A DNA stretch of 64,000 nt from assembly GCF_027920805.1 (NCBI RefSeq), contig NZ_JANWOI010000004.1:186001-250000 (forward strand), read 5' to 3'. The DNA comes from Govania unica. Its GTDB lineage: Bacteria; Pseudomonadota; Alphaproteobacteria; Sphingomonadales; Govanellaceae. The notes beneath the pieces were generated by a model. That model was not told where the DNA came from and ran no database searches. It saw only the letters and a list, made by a program, of their open reading frames with translations. The position numbers and the translations under genes are program-made. Positions within the stretch are counted from its first letter, which is position 1. Each line of letters starts with the position of its first letter. Below are positions 20,910-29,243 of this stretch, one piece after another.

Positions 20910-20959
20910 GGCTGTCAGGGCCCGCTATCAGGCGATTAACTTTTGACAGGATATGTTTG

Positions 20960-22351
20960 ATGAAAGCCCTCAATCCTTTGATGATCTCCGGCCGGGAGGT
21001 GCTTCCACTTGTCGAGGGTGGCAAAGGGGTTTCTGTCAGCACCGGAGCGAGCTCCGGAGCCTGGGCGGCCGCGGGCGGTGTTGGCACCGTATCCTGCGTC
21101 AATGCCGACAGCTATGATGCGAACGGCAATCTCGTCCCGCAGCTGTATTTCGCCAAGACCCGCCGTGAGCGCCATGAAGAACTGATCAATTACGCCGTCG
21201 CCGGTGGTGTCGATCAGGTGCGCCGGGCCTATGAGACGGCGAGCGGTGAGGGCCGCATCCATATCAATATCCTGTGGGAAATGGGCGGTGCCGAGCGCAT
21301 CCTCCGGTCGGTGCTTGAAAAGACCAAGGGTCTTGTTCATGGCGTGACCTGTGGCGCGGGCATGCCTTATAAGCTCGCGGAAATCGCCGCGCTGCATCAG
21401 GTTCATTATCATCCGATCATTTCCTCGGCCCGGGCCTTCCGCGCGCTGTGGAAGCGCGCCTACAAGAAATATGCCGAGTGGCTGGGCAGCGTGGTCTATG
21501 AAGATCCGTGGCTGGCCGGCGGTCATAACGGCCTGTCGAATTCGGAAGACCCGCTGGTGCCGCAGGATCCCTATCCGCGCGTGGCCGAACTGCGCCGCGA
21601 AATGCGTGAATCCGGCGTGCCGGAAGTGCCGATCATCATGGCTGGCGGCGTCTGGTATCTGCGCGACTGGGAACATTGGATCGACAATCCCGAGCTTGGC
21701 CCGGTGGCGTTCCAGTATGGCACCCGTCCGTTGCTGACCAAGGAAAGCGAAATTCCGGACGCCTGGAAACAGCGCCTGATGACCTTGGCCGACGGCGACG
21801 TCCTGTTGCATGACTTCAGCCCGACGGGGTTCTATGCCTCGGCCGTGCGCAATGATTATCTGCGGGAACTCGAAGGCCGCAGCCTGCGTCAGATTCCGTT
21901 CGCGACCAAGCCGGTCGGCGAGCTGATGGACGAACTTGATCTTGGGCGCGCGCCGCTGTTTGTAGCGGGTTCGGATCGGGTCCATGCGCTTGACTGGATG
22001 CGTCAGGGCTATACCGAAGCCATGAAGACTCCGGATCAGACGCTGATTTTCGTCACCCGTGAAAAACGCGATGAAATCCGCAAGGATCAGACCGATTGCA
22101 TGGGCTGCCTCAGCCAGTGCAAATTCTCGAACTGGGCCGATAATGAGGACAATTCCTCGGGCCGCAAAGCCGATCCACGGAGCTTCTGCATTCAGAAGAC
22201 CCTGATGGATATCGCCCATGGCGGCGATGTGGAGCAGAATCTCATGTTTGCCGGTCACGGGGCTTACAACTTTGCCAAAGACCCGTTCTATTCCAATGGC
22301 TTTGTCCCTTCGGTCAAGCAACTGGTGGATCGGATCGTCACCGGCGACTAG
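20960..22351 (+). CDS. NAD(P)H-dependent flavin oxidoreductase (nitronate monooxygenase-like) with C-terminal Cys cluster
   Basis: An FMN-binding TIM-barrel enzyme of the 2-nitropropane dioxygenase/enoyl reductase group. Seen are the N-terminal PLMISGREVLPLVEGGKG, VHGVTCGAGMPYKLAEI, the phosphate-binding IIMAGGVWYLRD and VAFQYGTRPLLT. It has 463 residues, about 100 more than typical nitronate monooxygenases. The extra C-terminal part has cysteines at 380, 383, 387 and 410 (CMGCLSQC plus SFC), spaced like an iron-sulfur ligand set. The ATG at 20960 starts MKALNPLMISG. It lies upstream of irr in the same direction. The substrate is unknown; the cluster is inferred, not proven. Confidence 0.82.
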   Translation: MKALNPLMISGREVLPLVEGGKGVSVSTGASSGAWAAAGGVGTVSCVNADSYDANGNLVPQLYFAKTRRERHEELINYAVAGGVDQVRRAYETASGEGRIHINILWEMGGAERILRSVLEKTKGLVHGVTCGAGMPYKLAEIAALHQVHYHPIISSARAFRALWKRAYKKYAEWLGSVVYEDPWLAGGHNGLSNSEDPLVPQDPYPRVAELRREMRESGVPEVPIIMAGGVWYLRDWEHWIDNPELGPVAFQYGTRPLLTKESEIPDAWKQRLMTLADGDVLLHDFSPTGFYASAVRNDYLRELEGRSLRQIPFATKPVGELMDELDLGRAPLFVAGSDRVHALDWMRQGYTEAMKTPDQTLIFVTREKRDEIRKDQTDCMGCLSQCKFSNWADNEDNSSGRKADPRSFCIQKTLMDIAHGGDVEQNLMFAGHGAYNFAKDPFYSNGFVPSVKQLVDRIVTGD

Positions 22352-22356
22352 CGTGA

Positions 22357-22397
22357 AAAGTCGTCAAGCCGCGGGTTTGCTTGACTTTATGCTTTTT
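22357..22397 (+). terminator. Likely terminator after the flavin oxidoreductase gene
   Basis: GTCAAGC (22363-22369) pairs with GCTTGAC (22379-22385), followed by TTTATGCTTTTTC. The short stem and broken U-run make it moderate. It separates the oxidoreductase from irr. Confidence 0.45.
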
Positions 22398-22495
22398 CGT
22401 CGCCACATATCAGGTCTGTGGTAGCCTGAGTAGCCGGTGCTGCTTATGCTTTCTGCCTTATCGTGCAAGGCTTTCGGTCGGACCTGGAGGACGAT

Positions 22496-22984
22496 GTGCT
22501 GAACGACGCTTCATCCACGATCATGACGACGACTACGGCGCCGGAAACGATGCCGCATTCTGTTGTCCCTGCTGACGGCAGTTTGCGGCCTTTTGCGCAG
22601 TCCCTGCATCGGCTTCGTCAGGTTGGGTTGCGTCCGACGCGTCAGAGGCTTGCCTTGGCTCGTCTGTTGTTCGATATGGGTTATGATCGGCATATGACCG
22701 CCGAAGCCCTGCATGAGGAAGCGGTTCGTGCCGGGGCGCGGGTGTCGCTCGCCACCGTCTACAACACCTTGCATCAATTTACGGATAACGGCCTGTTGCG
22801 GGAAGTGGTGGTCGATTGCGGCCGCGCTTATTTCGATACCAACGTTACCGATCATCACCATTTCTTTTATGAGGATGGTGGGCGTCTCGAAGATATTCCG
22901 GCCGGGCTTGTGGAGATTTCAAACATCCCGCAACCGCTCGGTGGCACGGTGTCGCGGGTGGATATCATCATTCGCGTCAAGTGA
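22496..22984 (+). CDS. irr: Iron response regulator Irr (Fur family)
   Basis: Winged-helix transcription factor of the Fur superfamily. The DNA-binding half reads LRPTRQRLALARLLFD, then VSLATVYNTLHQFTDNGLL, and the dimerisation half has the HHHFFYEDGG motif (three histidines) typical of Irr, which senses iron via haem in alphaproteobacteria. It lacks the CxxC zinc sites of classical Fur. Length is 162 residues from the GTG at 22496, chosen because GGAGG (22486-22490) lies 5 bases upstream. A strong terminator follows. Irr usually controls haem synthesis and iron uptake; feoAB lies 12 kb away. Confidence 0.9.
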   Translation: MLNDASSTIMTTTTAPETMPHSVVPADGSLRPFAQSLHRLRQVGLRPTRQRLALARLLFDMGYDRHMTAEALHEEAVRAGARVSLATVYNTLHQFTDNGLLREVVVDCGRAYFDTNVTDHHHFFYEDGGRLEDIPAGLVEISNIPQPLGGTVSRVDIIIRVK

Positions 22985-23005
22985 CTGTCAGATTATAGAT
23001 TTCAG

Positions 23006-23040
23006 AAATGGCCGGATTTGATCCGGCCATTTTTTGTTTT
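23006..23040 (+). terminator. Rho-independent terminator of irr
   Basis: A perfect 11-bp stem AATGGCCGGAT / ATCCGGCCATT (23007-23017 and 23021-23031) with a 3-base loop, followed by TTTTGTTTT. It begins 22 bases after the irr stop codon. Confidence 0.88.
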
Positions 23041-23041
23041 C

Positions 23042-23123
23042 CGTCATTGCGAGGCGCAGCCGAAGCAATCCAGAACCTTTGAACGGCCAGACTGGATTGC
23101 TTCGGCTGCGCCTCGCAATGACA
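23042..23123. repeat. Perfect 30-bp inverted repeat (palindromic intergenic element)
   Basis: Arms at 23044-23073 and 23092-23121 are exact inverse complements over 30 bases, starting TCATTGCGAGGCGCAGCCGA, with an 18-base spacer. The same family occurs at 58030 and 63462. It fills the space between the convergent irr and SH3 genes. Confidence 0.85.
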
Positions 23124-23135
23124 GTCTGCGTATGC

Positions 23136-23714
23136 TTAGGATTTCTTACCGTCGCCGGGCATCAGGCCCCAGAGGCTCTGGCGGGGGGCCCAGCCTTTTT
23201 TGCCGTCGATGCGCAGGCGGCACCAGTCGTCGGCGCATTCGATCAATTCGGCGATGACGCCGCTTTCGGCGCGCAGCACGGCGTTGCTCTGGTCGCTGGC
23301 CTTGTCACGGAGGACGGTAATGGCGCTGCCATCGTGGCCGCGGATTTCCACGGTTCGGCGGCCGGACAGCATGCTGCCATGGACCCAGCCGCTTTCACCG
23401 TCGCGATCACGGATTTTACGCCAGATGTCGAATTCGGCTTCGACCTGAACCGGCAGGCTTTTGCGCGTATAGACCCATTTGATGGGATAGCGCGTGCCGG
23501 GGCCGCTCCGCATGTTGATTTCCTGAGCCCCGAGCGACACCATGCGCGGCACCGGCAAGCCGGAATTGCCAACACGGGTGTCTTCGGCGGCGGTGTCGCC
23601 GCTGCTGTCGGTTTCGGCGGCCGTCGCCAAACAGGCGGCGAGCACGGCGCTCACGACGAGAGCGCAGAGGACGATTCTGGGACTGATCTTTGAGCCGGTG
23701 AGACGCTGGATCAT
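23136..23714 (-). CDS. Exported bacterial SH3-domain protein
   Basis: A 192-residue envelope protein with an N-terminal signal (IVLCALVVSAVLAAC, where LAAC could be a lipobox) and two SH3-like segments. The first contains EINMRSGPGTRYPIKWVYTR through GESGWVHGSML; the second contains VIAELIECADDWCRLRI through GKKGWAPRQSLWG. Such pairs bind cell-wall peptides or surface ligands in other proteins. I chose the ATG at 23714, preceded by GGAAG; an in-frame ATG at 23735 is also possible. It is divergent from the 2-hydroxyacid dehydrogenase. Confidence 0.78.
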   Translation of the reverse strand: MIQRLTGSKISPRIVLCALVVSAVLAACLATAAETDSSGDTAAEDTRVGNSGLPVPRMVSLGAQEINMRSGPGTRYPIKWVYTRKSLPVQVEAEFDIWRKIRDRDGESGWVHGSMLSGRRTVEIRGHDGSAITVLRDKASDQSNAVLRAESGVIAELIECADDWCRLRIDGKKGWAPRQSLWGLMPGDGKKS

Positions 23715-23952
23715 GGTGCTTCCATACAGAGACATTCCCTGTTGATAAGGCGTGGGCGCGGGTCGGGTCAAGGGCGCGCTGATAAAACCCGCGTTTGGTG
23801 ACGATGCATCATTTGAAAGCCCTCGGCAGTTCTGCTACACAGACAGGAATGTCCGTACATCTTGCCTCGGGGCCTGATCCTCGATTTGTAGTCTGCCCTG
23901 GGTTTAAACTGACTTCCCGTTCTGGATGGCGGGAATGCTGGAGCGGTGGTTA

Positions 23953-24954
23953 ATGTCGAAAAAGCCCCTTGTCATCGTTACGCGTAAATTGCCCGATCCC
24001 ATCGAGACGCGGATGGCGGAGCTGTTTGACGTTCAGCTCAATCTGTCTGACGAGCCCTTCACGCAGGATCAGATGGCCGATGCCGTGCGCCGCGCCGATG
24101 TGCTGGTGCCGACGGTCACGGACCGTATCGATACGCGCATTCTGGCTCAGGCCAATCCGAATCTGCGGCTGATCGCCAATTTCGGCACCGGCGTCGATCA
24201 CATCGATCTCGCCACCGCCCGCCAACGCGGCATCACCGTGACCAATACGCCGGGCGTGCTGACGGAAGATACCGCCGACATGACCATGGCGTTGCTGCTT
24301 GCGGTGCCGCGCCGTTTGTCGGAAGGCGAACGGGTCATCCGCTCAGGCAAGTGGGAGGGCTGGTCGCCCACCGGCATGCTGGGGCACCGTATCTGGGGCA
24401 AGCGGCTCGGGATCATCGGCATGGGCCGTATCGGTCAGGCCGTGGCCCGCCGGGCCAAGGCCTTTGGCCTGTCGATCCATTACCATAACCGCCGCCGTAT
24501 CGAGGTGGAGATGGAAGCCGAGCTTGAGGCCACCTATTGGGAAAGCCTCGATCAGATGCTGGCGCGCATGGATATTCTGTCGGTCAATTGCCCGCATACG
24601 CCTGCGACCTATCACCTGCTGTCGGATCGTCGCCTGCGCTTGGTGAAGCCGCATGCCTTTATCATCAACACCTCGCGTGGCGAAGTGATTGATGAAAATG
24701 CCCTCGTGCGCCTGTTGCAGCAGGGCAAGATCGGTGGCGCCGGGCTTGATGTGTTCGAACATGAGCCGGCGGTCAATCCGAAGCTTCTGGAACTCGATAA
24801 CGTGGTGCTACTGCCGCATATGGGCTCGGCCACCATTGAGGGCCGTATTGATATGGGCGAAAAGGTCCTGATCAATATCAAGACCTATGTGGACGGCCAC
24901 ACCCCACCGGATCGCGTGATCATGGATTGGGGTCAGGACAGCCTCTATTCGTAA
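23953..24954 (+). CDS. D-isomer-specific 2-hydroxyacid dehydrogenase (glyoxylate/hydroxypyruvate reductase type)
   Basis: NAD(P)-dependent oxidoreductase of the D-2-hydroxyacid family. The catalytic domain opens LVIVTRKLPDPIETRMAEL. The dinucleotide-binding motif GIIGMGRIGQAVARRAKAFG lies near residues 155-174, then NTSRGEVIDENAL, and the active-site histidine in LLPHMGSAT. Length is 333 residues. The ATG at 23953 is preceded by GGAG (23940-23943). The closest functional class is glyoxylate reductase/D-glycerate dehydrogenase (GyaR); actual substrate is not determinable from sequence alone. Confidence 0.9.
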   Translation: MSKKPLVIVTRKLPDPIETRMAELFDVQLNLSDEPFTQDQMADAVRRADVLVPTVTDRIDTRILAQANPNLRLIANFGTGVDHIDLATARQRGITVTNTPGVLTEDTADMTMALLLAVPRRLSEGERVIRSGKWEGWSPTGMLGHRIWGKRLGIIGMGRIGQAVARRAKAFGLSIHYHNRRRIEVEMEAELEATYWESLDQMLARMDILSVNCPHTPATYHLLSDRRLRLVKPHAFIINTSRGEVIDENALVRLLQQGKIGGAGLDVFEHEPAVNPKLLELDNVVLLPHMGSATIEGRIDMGEKVLINIKTYVDGHTPPDRVIMDWGQDSLYS

Positions 24955-24966
24955 AGGCCGGAGAGA

Positions 24967-25117
24967 TGGATTGCCGGGTCAAGTCCGGCAATGACAATCT
25001 TGGAATTTCATAATCTGTTATGACCGGGTCAAGCTCGGTTATACAGTTTTTGAAATTCTGAATGTCTCATTCATTTTCTGAATCTGTCATTGCTGGGCTT
25101 GACCCGGCAATCCATGG
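24967..25117. repeat. Cluster of palindromic intergenic repeats
   Basis: Three related arms: GATTGCCGGGTCAAGTCCGG to AATGACA near 24967-24994, a degenerate TTATGACCGGGTCAAGCTCG near 25018, and TGTCATTGCTGGGCTTGACC to GGCAATCCATGG near 25086-25118. Located between the convergent dehydrogenase and moeB genes. Confidence 0.7.
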
Positions 25118-25144
25118 TTCCGCCAGTAGAACCACCGCCGCTTA

Positions 25145-25903
25145 TCACGAACGAGCGCCGCAGACCGGACAGGCCGGGTCGCGTTTCAAACGCACTGTGC
25201 GGGTGCGGGCGCTGAGGGCGTCGTATAGCAGGATGCGACCGGCGAGGCTTTGGCCGAGGTCGAGGATTTCTTTCAGCACTTCCACCGCCTGCCAGGTGCC
25301 CATGACCCCGGCGACCGCGCCGAGGATGCCGGCTTCGGCACAGTTGGCGATGCCTTCGGGGGCTTCGGGGACAAAACAGCGATAGCAGGGGAGGTCCGGC
25401 CCGGCATGGGGCTTGAAGGTCGCAAGCTGGCCTTCGAACTGGCTGAGTGCGGCGGAGACCAGGGTTTTTTTCAACGCAACACAGGCATCATTGACGGCGA
25501 AGCGGGTGGCGAAATTGTCGCAGCCGTCGGCGACGATGTCGTAACCAGCAATAATCTCCCGCGCATTGTCCGGCGTGAGGCGGAGGTTATGGGCGATGAC
25601 CCGGACGTCGGGGTTGAGCGCGGCGAGGGCGGTGATGGCGCTTTGAGTTTTGGCTTCGCCCACGCGGTCGGTGCTGTGGAGGATCTGGCGTTGCAGGTTT
25701 GAGAGCGCCACGGCGTCATCATCGACGATGCCGAGCGTGCCGACGCCAGCGGCGGCGAGATACATGAGAAGCGGCGAGCCGAGGCCGCCCGCGCCGATGA
25801 CCAGAACCCGCGCCCGCAGCAGGTCCTGTTGGCCCGCACCGCCGACCTCACGCAGGATGATATGGCGGGCGTAGCGGTCAAGCTGGGCGTCGGTGAGCGG
25901 CAT
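25145..25903 (-). CDS. moeB: MoeB/ThiF-family adenylyltransferase
   Basis: E1-like enzyme that adenylates the C-terminal Gly-Gly of a sulfur-carrier protein (MoaD or ThiS). Seen are RYARHIILREVGGAGQ at the start, the nucleotide-binding VLVIGAGGLGSPLL, the D-x(4)-SNLQRQILH segment and ADGCDNFATR, plus two zinc-binding CxxC pairs (CYRC near residue 178 and CPVC at the C-terminus). Length is 252 residues, without a C-terminal rhodanese domain. It is downstream of cysK on the same strand. Molybdopterin or thiamine partner proteins are not in the window, so MoeB against ThiF cannot be settled. Confidence 0.87.
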   Translation of the reverse strand: MPLTDAQLDRYARHIILREVGGAGQQDLLRARVLVIGAGGLGSPLLMYLAAAGVGTLGIVDDDAVALSNLQRQILHSTDRVGEAKTQSAITALAALNPDVRVIAHNLRLTPDNAREIIAGYDIVADGCDNFATRFAVNDACVALKKTLVSAALSQFEGQLATFKPHAGPDLPCYRCFVPEAPEGIANCAEAGILGAVAGVMGTWQAVEVLKEILDLGQSLAGRILLYDALSARTRTVRLKRDPACPVCGARS

Positions 25904-25941
25904 GGATAAAACTCGGTCCTTCGAGACGGCCCTTTGGGCCT

Positions 25942-25970
25942 CCTCAGGACGAACGGGAGTCGTCCTGAGG
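25942..25970. repeat. Perfect 11-bp inverted repeat after cysK
   Basis: CCTCAGGACGA (25942-25952) and TCGTCCTGAGG (25960-25970) pair perfectly. A second small palindrome, GGCCC TTT GGGCC, lies next to it at about 25928-25940. A degenerate version of the whole block occurs at about 53887-53926, so this is a dispersed element that could also act as a weak terminator of cysK. Confidence 0.6.
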
Positions 25971-25985
25971 TATTTTAAATTTGGC

Positions 25986-26945
25986 TCAGAGGCCTTCGAA
26001 GAGGGCGGTGGTCAGATAGCGCTCGGCGAAGGAGGGGACGATGGCGACGATAAGTTTGCCTTTCATCTCCGGCCGCTTGGCGACTTCGAGGGCGGCGGCT
26101 ACGGCGGCGCCGGAGGAGATGCCGACGGCGATGCCTTCTTCGCGGGCGATCTGGCGAGCCACGGCGAAGGCGGTCTCGTTGCCGATGGTGATGGTTTCGT
26201 CGATCAGATGAGTGTCGAGAATGCTTGGCACAAAGCCCGCGCCGATGCCCTGGATTTTATGCGGGCCGGGCTGGCCGCCGGACAGCACCGGGCTGTCTTC
26301 GGGCTCGACGGCGATCATGCGGACCGAGGGCTTGCGGGCCTTGAGGACCGAGCCGACGCCGGTCAGCGTGCCGCCGGTGCCGACGCCGGAAATGACCACA
26401 TCGACGCGGCCCTGGGTGTCGTTCCAGATTTCTTCGGCCGTGGTGACGCGATGGACTTCCGGATTGGCCGGGTTGTCGAACTGCTGCGGCATGACGGCGT
26501 TTGGATTATCGGCGAGGATTTCCTTGGCCCGTTCGATGGCCCCCTTCATGCCTTTGCCAGCCGGGGTCAGCTCAAGCTGGGCGCCAAGCAGCGCCAGCAT
26601 CTTGCGGCGCTCGATGGACATGCTTTCGGGCATGACGAGCACCAGCGGATAGCCCTTGGCGGCGCAGACGAAGGCGAGCGCGATGCCGGTGTTGCCCGAG
26701 GTCGGCTCGACAATGAGCGTGTTGGCTTTGATCTTACCCTGTTCTTCGAGCGCTTCGATCATGGCGACGCCGATGCGGTCCTTGACGGAGGCGAGCGGGT
26801 TGAAGAATTCAAGCTTCACCGCAACCTCGGCCTCAAGACCTTTGGTCATGCGGTTGAGGCGCACAAGCGGCGTGTTGCCGATGGTGTCGATGATGCTGTC
26901 GAAAATCTTGCCGTGGCCTTTGGTGCCGTCTTTTGCAACCGTCAT
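25986..26945 (-). CDS. cysK: Cysteine synthase A
   Basis: PLP enzyme that makes cysteine from O-acetylserine and sulfide. Family signatures: [12 protein letters not shown], the PLP lysine in LASVKDRIG, the [12 protein letters not shown] loop and [12 protein letters not shown] phosphate-binding segment. Length is 319 residues. The ATG at 26945 follows AAAGGAGA at the right distance; an upstream in-frame start adds only MRQRRPT. It lies 52 bp downstream of an Rrf2-type regulator on the same strand, which suggests control of cysteine synthesis by that protein. Confidence 0.96.
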   Translation of the reverse strand: MTVAKDGTKGHGKIFDSIIDTIGNTPLVRLNRMTKGLEAEVAVKLEFFNPLASVKDRIGVAMIEALEEQGKIKANTLIVEPTSGNTGIALAFVCAAKGYPLVLVMPESMSIERRKMLALLGAQLELTPAGKGMKGAIERAKEILADNPNAVMPQQFDNPANPEVHRVTTAEEIWNDTQGRVDVVISGVGTGGTLTGVGSVLKARKPSVRMIAVEPEDSPVLSGGQPGPHKIQGIGAGFVPSILDTHLIDETITIGNETAFAVARQIAREEGIAVGISSGAAVAAALEVAKRPEMKGKLIVAIVPSFAERYLTTALFEGL

Positions 26946-26997
26946 GGTCGGTCTCCTTTGTCGCACTGGCGTGAAGTCGTCTTAAGTCTGTAGAGGT

Positions 26998-27453
26998 TTA
27001 AATATTGAAATCAAGGCCGCGATCGGCTTCGGTCAGGATGCCGCCGCGATCGGCGCGGGTGCAGAGATCCTGGATGGTGATCGAGTCGAGCTTATGCATG
27101 ATATCGCGGTTGAGCTGATCAATCAGCGGTTTGACCACCGTGCGCCCGAGTTCCGACGGGCTGTCATAGTCATTGCCTTCGGTGCCGCCTTCGATGGCGC
27201 TGACCACGGCGATGATTTCCCCCACCGTGATGCGTCGCCGCTCGCGGGCGAGGAAATAGCCGCCGCGCGGGCCGCGCACGCCCTTGAGGATGCCCGCCCG
27301 CACCAGTTGCTGCATGACCTGCTCAAGATAGCGTTGCGGGATTCCCTGGCGGCGGGTGATTTCCTTCGACTGCACCGGCTCGGCGCGGCCGTTATAGGCA
27401 ATGTCGACCACCGCTTCGAGCGCGAACAGCATCTTTTTAGAAAGCCGGAACAT
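26998..27453 (-). CDS. Rrf2-family transcriptional regulator (probable cysteine-metabolism regulator)
   Basis: A 151-residue winged-helix protein: KKMLFALEAVVDIAYNG, KEITRRQGIPQRYLEQVMQQ (recognition region) and KGVRGPRGGYFLARERRRIT are characteristic of Rrf2/IscR/CymR. The loop that carries three cluster-binding cysteines in IscR or RirA has none here; the only cysteine is in the C-terminal DLCTRAD. So an iron-sulfur cofactor is unlikely, and a CymR-like response to cysteine status is plausible given cysK directly downstream. The ATG at 27453 is chosen; a TTG two codons upstream is possible. Confidence 0.88.
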   Translation of the reverse strand: MFRLSKKMLFALEAVVDIAYNGRAEPVQSKEITRRQGIPQRYLEQVMQQLVRAGILKGVRGPRGGYFLARERRRITVGEIIAVVSAIEGGTEGNDYDSPSELGRTVVKPLIDQLNRDIMHKLDSITIQDLCTRADRGGILTEADRGLDFNI

Positions 27454-27478
27454 AGGCAATTTCCTGATGGTTGAGTGG

Positions 27479-27931
27479 TCAGACGCCGGTTGACCCGAAT
27501 CCGCCGCTGCCGCGTGCGCTCTCTGTGAGGGAATGAACTTCGGACCAGTCGACGCGGGTTACAGGTGCGACCACCAATTGGGCGATACGCATGCCGCGTG
27601 TGATGACGAAGGGCTCACGCCCGTGATTGATGAGGATCACTTTGATTTCCCCACGATAGTCGGCGTCGATGGTGCCGGGGCTGTTTAGAACCGTGACGCC
27701 GTTCTTGGCGGCGAGGCCGGAACGCGGGCGCACCTGCGCTTCGAAGCCTGCGGGCAGAGCAATGGCGAGGCCGCAGGGCACCAGCCCGCGATCACCCGGC
27801 GCGAGCACCAGTTCCTCGTCAGGGCTGAGGGCGGCGGCGAGATCGACACCGGCACTTTGCAGGGTTTCGTAACGCGGCAACGGCAGGCCTTCACCATGGG
27901 GCAGCCATTGAAGGGTGACGGTCAGGGACAT
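27479..27931 (-). CDS. dut: dUTP diphosphatase
   Basis: Trimeric dUTPase that removes dUTP and supplies dUMP. All five motifs are recognisable, e.g. [40 protein letters not shown] and the flexible C-terminal GSGGFGSTG. Length is 150 residues. Its start overlaps the end of coaBC by about 10 bases, indicating coupled translation, a pairing widely conserved in proteobacteria. Confidence 0.97.
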   Translation of the reverse strand: MSLTVTLQWLPHGEGLPLPRYETLQSAGVDLAAALSPDEELVLAPGDRGLVPCGLAIALPAGFEAQVRPRSGLAAKNGVTVLNSPGTIDADYRGEIKVILINHGREPFVITRGMRIAQLVVAPVTRVDWSEVHSLTESARGSGGFGSTGV

Positions 27932-29154
27932 GGGGCAGAGTCTTTCGTAGGATTGGCAAAGAATTGTGCGATGCGGGCCGCGAGATCGCGGGCAACGTTG
28001 TCTTTCGGGCTGTCGGGCCAGGTGTCGATGCCCGCCTCGGTGATGAGATGCACACTGTTGCGGTCGCCGCCCATGATGCCGGTGGCGTGGCTCACGTCAT
28101 TGGCGACGATCCAGTCGCAGCCTTTGCGGGCGCGTTTGGCGCGGGCGTGGTCGATGACCTGTTCGGTTTCGGCGGCGAAGCCGATGACGAGCGCCGGACG
28201 GTTCGGACCGGTTTTTGACAGCGTGGCGAGAATGTCGGGGTTTTCGACAAAGCTGAGGGCCGGGGGCGCGCCGCCGGTTTTCTTGATCTTTTGGGCGGCG
28301 TCACAGTCAATGCGCCAGTCGGCGACGGCGGCGACGCAGACAGCGATGTCGGCGGGCAGCGCCGCCTCGCAGGCTTTAAGCATGTCCCGGGCGGATTCTA
28401 TGCGGATCACCGACACGCCTGTCGGATCGGGCAATGCTGTCGGGCCGGACACGAGGGTCACCCGCGCACCAAGGGCCTGAAGGGCAGCGGCGATGGCATA
28501 GCCCTGCTTGCCGGACGAGCGGTTAGCGATATAGCGCACCGGGTCGATGGCCTCGTAGGTCGGCCCGGCGGTCACCAGGGCATGGCGTCCGGCGAGTGGT
28601 TTGAGGCCGTCGCGCGCGGCGTAGAAATCAAGCACGGCGGCGAGGATCTCATGGGGTTCGCTCAAGCGGCCCGCACCGACTTCACCGCAGGCGAGGGCGC
28701 CTGAGCCGGGCGTGATGATCGTCACCCCGTCGGCCCTGAGGGTGGCGAGATTGCGCTGAGTTGCCGGATGGTCCCACATGCGGCTGTTCATGGTGGGGGC
28801 GATCATCACCGGCTTGTCGGTGGCAAGGAGCGCGGTGGAGGCGAGGTCATTGGCGAGCCCCTGCGCCATCTTGGCCATAAGGTCGGCGGTGGCGGGGGCG
28901 ACCAGCACCAGATCGGCCTCCCGCGACAGGCGGATATGGCCCATCTCGGATTCGTCGGTCAGGGAAAAAAGCTCGGTATAGACCTTGTCGCCCGTCAGGC
29001 TCGCAACCGAGAGCGGGGTCACGAACTCGGCCCCGGCGCGGGTCAGGATGGCGCGGACCGCAATCCCCTGATCACCGAGGCGGCGGATCAGTTCGAGACA
29101 TTTATAGGCGGCAATGCCGCCGCCGATGATGAGAAGAACGCGCTTTGCGCTCAT
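27922..29154 (-). CDS. coaBC: Bifunctional phosphopantothenoylcysteine decarboxylase / phosphopantothenate-cysteine ligase
   Basis: Two consecutive steps of coenzyme A synthesis. The N-terminal flavoprotein domain (CoaC, about 1-185) has [38 protein letters not shown] and [15 protein letters not shown]. The C-terminal ligase domain (CoaB, about 190-400) has [20 protein letters not shown] and IKKTGGAPP. Length is 410 residues. The ATG at 29154 is chosen because [12 protein letters not shown] is the expected start; the frame is open for 54 more codons upstream without family similarity. It lies 89 bp downstream of ubiB and overlaps dut. Confidence 0.95.
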   Translation of the reverse strand: MSAKRVLLIIGGGIAAYKCLELIRRLGDQGIAVRAILTRAGAEFVTPLSVASLTGDKVYTELFSLTDESEMGHIRLSREADLVLVAPATADLMAKMAQGLANDLASTALLATDKPVMIAPTMNSRMWDHPATQRNLATLRADGVTIITPGSGALACGEVGAGRLSEPHEILAAVLDFYAARDGLKPLAGRHALVTAGPTYEAIDPVRYIANRSSGKQGYAIAAALQALGARVTLVSGPTALPDPTGVSVIRIESARDMLKACEAALPADIAVCVAAVADWRIDCDAAQKIKKTGGAPPALSFVENPDILATLSKTGPNRPALVIGFAAETEQVIDHARAKRARKGCDWIVANDVSHATGIMGGDRNSVHLITEAGIDTWPDSPKDNVARDLAARIAQFFANPTKDSAPCP

Positions 29155-29243
29155 AGGATGCCTGAACCTGCTGTTTGTTGATCTGTCCGTTAAATTACAG
29201 ATTCGGGCAGGCTTCTGCAAGGTTTCACGGGCGGAATATGTAA

